Origin: Bifidobacteriaceae bacterium
Lineage (GTDB): Bacteria; Actinomycetota; Actinomycetes; Actinomycetales; Bifidobacteriaceae
DNA length: 7,239 nt
Assembly: GCA_031260825.1 (NCBI GenBank)
Contig: JAISKS010000094.1
Coordinates: forward strand, 1 to 7,239
Reading direction: 5' to 3'
Each line of letters starts with the position of its first letter. Positions within the stretch are counted from its first letter, which is position 1. This document shows positions 5,165 through 7,239 of this stretch, piece by piece. The translations under genes were made by a program, and so were the position numbers. The notes under the pieces were generated by a model. It did no database searches. It worked only from the letters and a program-made list of their open reading frames with translations, and was not told the DNA's origin.

Positions 5165-6772
5165 TTAATTGGTGGTTTTATGTGTAATATAATTTTGCAA
5201 TTTTAAAATGCCGAATGCCGCATATGGCAAAATTAAAATAAACACATGAAAATTAAAACGACCTCCGCTTTCTGCTACAAAACTAAGATAAAATTGCCCA
5301 AGAAAACTAAGAGGTATTATGTAATATTCTAGCCTTAATTTGCTAGTTTTAATCTTTATATTTCTAAAAACACATACTGAGCATATTAAAATACTTAAAT
5401 ATATCAACGTTTGATATCCATCAGCAAAATTATATACAATATTATATCCAATTTGATCTTTAGCAAAAAGACCAATTATTTTAAGAGTATATTCACTTTC
5501 TTGATAATAATCGCTACGAATATAATTTGCTAAACCCCAATTTGTTATAGCTGAAAAGTCAGGAGAATTCCAATCTACGACTTGTTTTCTAAAAAAATAT
5601 CTAACGGCAATGTTAGGATTGGTTATAAACTCATGAATTCTATACTTTAGGCGTTCATCAGTTCGAATTCTTGCACTCTCGTCATCATATTTGAGAGTCA
5701 TCGTTTCACCACTAATTAATGAACTCCACTTTCCTATCAAATCCTCTGCATCTACAGTATAAATTTTTGGGTTTTCTATTTGTAAATTTTTATAATCAAT
5801 TTTATCTTTTTCATCAAATGCGTTTAACCCTTGTACAAAATTAATTTTACTAGGAAATTTTGTAATTTTATATTCAGATTGTAAATTGTTTCCAATAAAT
5901 ATCATTATATACGGTACACATATGATGATAAAAAACAGTCCCATAATTAAGGTAATATATTTTTTATATAACGTTTTTTGAAGTGTCTCAAAAACCTTTA
6001 AAAATATAATTATAATCATTGCAATTATAATTATTTCAGCGCTCAGTTTAAACAAAAATCCAAATAATGCAAATATTAATATTTTAATTACTTGACTCCA
6101 CTTATGTTCCTGAAAAAATAAGAGTAACTGTAAAATTGCGAAAATCATTATACAAATACTAGGTATATTGCCATAAGCCCAAGATACAAAAAACGTAAAA
6201 GGTACACAAAATGGTACTATAATATAATAAATTATAGTTATTTTGTCATTTTCAAAAAGAATAGATGTGATTTTTCCTAATGCGCGAACTGCATAAACCA
6301 TCATTACTAAATTTATAATTCTAAAGATTGTAACTGCACCTGAACAAGAAAAAAATTTAGTAAGCAGTCCACAAAAAATAGAAATAAATATTTGATAATC
6401 AAATTGATCCCAATATAAATATTTAAAAGGCCAAACAAAAATTTCTCCTTGATCAAAAGCAATTGGAACACCTGAATAGGTAATAAAAATAGCAATTAAG
6501 ATTATAGCAAAACTTCTTAAACTATATGTTTGAACTTTTTGCAAACTTATTTTATGTTTTTTAATTAAATTTAATAAAAATAGCGTATAGGCGAAAAATA
6601 AACCTCCGATTATTAATACCGATAAAATATTTAATAAATTAATATTAATATTAAAATTGTCTGTTTCGTAATCAAAACCAGAAAAAAGTAAAGAACCAAG
6701 AGTTAAGAAAAAGAATGTTACTATAAATATTATAGATATAATATTGATAATTATTTTATAGGATTTATTCAT
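5165..6772 (-). CDS. Multi-pass membrane protein, probable GT-C type glycosyltransferase
   Basis: The 535-residue, very hydrophobic protein has about a dozen predicted helices. They fall near 7-31, 44-70, 87-103, 127-140, 145-165, 178-199, 204-220, 228-262, 271-293, 451-469, 482-500 and 507-526. A soluble, presumably extracytoplasmic segment covers about 294-450. Three features recall putative polyprenol-dependent GT-C enzymes of Gram-positive bacteria: WAYGNIPSI (198-206), YFFRKQVVDWNSPDFSA (392-408) and a C-terminal E-x-x-x-R-F motif followed by ILPYAAFGI (514-522). This is from memory of family patterns, not a search; donor and acceptor are unknown. The gene is much more AT-rich than phoH and uses AT-ending Ile, Phe, Lys and Asn codons heavily. 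An extended -10 lies 6 nt before the ATG with no SD. The GtrB-like enzyme two genes downstream could supply its lipid-linked sugar. Confidence 0.7.
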   Translation of the reverse strand: MNKSYKIIINIISIIFIVTFFFLTLGSLLFSGFDYETDNFNININLLNILSVLIIGGLFFAYTLFLLNLIKKHKISLQKVQTYSLRSFAIILIAIFITYSGVPIAFDQGEIFVWPFKYLYWDQFDYQIFISIFCGLLTKFFSCSGAVTIFRIINLVMMVYAVRALGKITSILFENDKITIIYYIIVPFCVPFTFFVSWAYGNIPSICIMIFAILQLLLFFQEHKWSQVIKILIFALFGFLFKLSAEIIIIAMIIIIFLKVFETLQKTLYKKYITLIMGLFFIIICVPYIMIFIGNNLQSEYKITKFPSKINFVQGLNAFDEKDKIDYKNLQIENPKIYTVDAEDLIGKWSSLISGETMTLKYDDESARIRTDERLKYRIHEFITNPNIAVRYFFRKQVVDWNSPDFSAITNWGLANYIRSDYYQESEYTLKIIGLFAKDQIGYNIVYNFADGYQTLIYLSILICSVCVFRNIKIKTSKLRLEYYIIPLSFLGQFYLSFVAESGGRFNFHVFILILPYAAFGILKLQNYITHKTTN

Positions 6773-6778
6773 ATAATG

Positions 6779-6787
6779 ATTATATCA
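6779..6787 (-). promoter_or_regulatory. Extended -10 promoter of the membrane-protein gene, leaderless geometry
   Basis: TGATATAAT on the minus strand is identical to the box at 53-45. The spacer CATTAT (6 nt) leads straight to the ATG at 6772-6770. The -35 region is not recognisable, which is tolerable for an extended -10 promoter. Confidence 0.55.
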
Positions 6788-6819
6788 CATAATTGGCTGA
6801 GCAAACTTGCATTTTATAT

Positions 6820-6849
6820 GGTGGGGTGTGGGTTTGTGGGGGTTTGGTT
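6820..6849 (+). other. G-rich tract (plus strand)
   Basis: The plus strand carries successive G-runs (GG, GGGG, GGG, GGGGG, GG) separated by 1-5 nt, rich in gggtttgtg-like words. Only three runs have three or more G, so at most a two-tetrad or imperfect G-quadruplex is possible. It is upstream of the membrane-protein promoter, in non-coding DNA. Confidence 0.4.
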
Positions 6850-6912
6850 GAGGAAACGAATTGGTTGGAGCCGCGTTTAGCGGGTTTAGTATAGGCGGCA
6901 TAAATTGATTGA
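6847..6912. repeat. Degenerate copies of the 42-bp repeat
   Basis: Positions 6870-6912 (43 bp) keep both ends of the 42-bp unit (gcgtttagcg and ataaattgatt) but differ in the centre. Positions 6847-6869 resemble the second half of a further unit (gaggaaacgaattggttgga against gtgaaacaaaataaattgatt). They look like older, diverged members at the end far from the tRNA. Confidence 0.55.
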
Positions 6913-7122
6913 GGCGCGTTTAGCGATTTTGTGAAACAAAATAAATTGATTAGAGGCGCGTTTAGCGATTTTGTGAAACAAAATAAATTAATTGGGGGCG
7001 CGTTTAGCGATTTTGTGAAACAAAATAAATTAATTGGGGGCGCGTTTAGCGATTTTGTGAAACAAAATAAATTGATTGGGGGCGCGTTTAGCGATTTTGT
7101 GAAACAAAATAAGTTGATTAGG
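6913..7122. repeat. Five 42-bp tandem repeats abutting tRNA-His
   Basis: The units start at 6913, 6955, 6997, 7039 and 7081, each exactly 42 bp. The first 32 positions (beginning ggcgcgtttagcg) are identical in all five. Only unit positions 33, 36, 40 and 42 vary, always A/G. Each unit contains a small hairpin, ATTTTGT-GAA-ACAAAAT (unit positions 14-30). There are no variable spacers, so this is not CRISPR. The last unit ends on the 3'-terminal base of the tRNA gene, so any tRNA precursor would carry the array as its 3' trailer. The remaining non-coding DNA from 6788 to 6846 holds only the G-rich tract. Confidence 0.95.
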
Positions 7123-7195
7123 GCGACTGACGGGACTCGAACCCGCGACAACCTGAACCACAATCAGGTGCTCTACCAGCTGAACTACAGCCGCC
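7122..7195 (-). tRNA. tRNA-His (anticodon GTG)
   Basis: The minus strand folds as a full cloverleaf of 74 nt. The anticodon GTG (7161-7159) sits in the loop TTGTGGT, closed by a CCTGA/TCAGG stem. The T arm has GCGGG/CCCGT (one G-T pair) around TTCGAGT, and the acceptor stem is GCGGCTG/CAGTCGC. The hallmark of tRNA-His is present: an extra encoded G-1 (7195) opposite discriminator C73 (7122), needed for recognition by HisRS. CCA is not encoded (next bases CTA), so it must be added after transcription. Confidence 0.97.
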
Positions 7196-7214
7196 ATAGT
7201 ATTTCACTATAGTT

Positions 7215-7223
7215 ATTATAGCA
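7215..7223 (-). promoter_or_regulatory. Extended -10 promoter of tRNA-His
   Basis: TGCTATAAT on the minus strand is a TGn-TATAAT extended -10. Transcription would start near 7208, giving a 5' leader of about a dozen nt for RNase P to remove. The -35 position falls at or beyond the window edge. Confidence 0.55.
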
Positions 7224-7239
7224 TATTAGAATGTGTTTT

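Noticed and set aside
255..6772. Alternative genetic code with TGA as glycine
   Set aside because: All complete genes end in TAA, contain no in-frame TGA and use GGN for conserved glycines, so the standard code is sufficient.
6913..7122. CRISPR array
   Set aside because: The repeats are contiguous with no unique spacers, and no cas gene is visible.
6780..7163. Minus-strand ORF encoding 14-residue repeats (INLFCFTKSLNAPP)
   Set aside because: It starts with TTG inside the anticodon arm of tRNA-His and is open only because the 42-bp period is divisible by three; no SD or family resemblance.
6931..7212. Plus-strand ORF with 14-residue repeats ending GTRTRDNLNHNQVLYQLNYS
   Set aside because: The tail is the well-known antisense translation of a tRNA, and the rest is the repeat array read in the opposite direction; no start signal.

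Overview
All recognisable genes in this AT-rich window lie on the minus strand, so transcription runs from right to left. Genes, in transcription order: tRNA-His, a multi-pass membrane protein of the GT-C glycosyltransferase type, rlmN (23S rRNA/tRNA adenine-C2 methyltransferase), a GtrB-like polyprenyl-phosphate glycosyltransferase, phoH (P-loop ATPase), hflX (ribosome-splitting GTPase), and the first 12 codons of a further gene that runs off the left edge. All five complete genes end in TAA. No in-frame TGA is used as a sense codon, so the standard bacterial code fits.

The organism cannot be named from this sequence. Small compact genes, a shortened PhoH, an RlmN active-site segment of the type CISCQVGC/ACPFCATG, and start codons placed directly behind a -10 box are compatible with a Patescibacteria/CPR lineage such as Saccharibacteria. 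A low-GC Gram-positive bacterium is the main alternative. This is inference and low confidence.

Layout. Positions 1-254 hold a partial gene start, two promoter-like boxes, a 13-bp tandem duplication and a perfect 30-bp inverted repeat abutting the hflX stop. Positions 255-1808 are hflX, and 1809-1946 an intergenic 12-bp repeat array. Positions 1947-2732 are phoH and 2814-3761 the GtrB-like gene. A 24-bp duplication covers the rlmN stop. Positions 3837-5048 are rlmN, with a low-complexity insert. Positions 5165-6772 are the membrane protein, distinctly more AT-rich than hflX or phoH. Positions 6773-7121 are non-coding and dominated by five near-identical 42-bp repeats that run directly into the 3' end of tRNA-His (7122-7195).

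Functional themes. hflX, phoH, rlmN and tRNA-His belong to translation and RNA metabolism. The GtrB-like enzyme and the GT-C-like membrane protein could form a donor/acceptor pair for cell-surface glycosylation. Two patterns stand out. First, three protein genes have TATAAT exactly 6 nt before ATG, the geometry of leaderless mRNAs. Second, there are many short tandem duplications (periods 12, 13, 24, 36 and 42 bp), both between and inside genes. I see no CRISPR array, transposase or known defence system.
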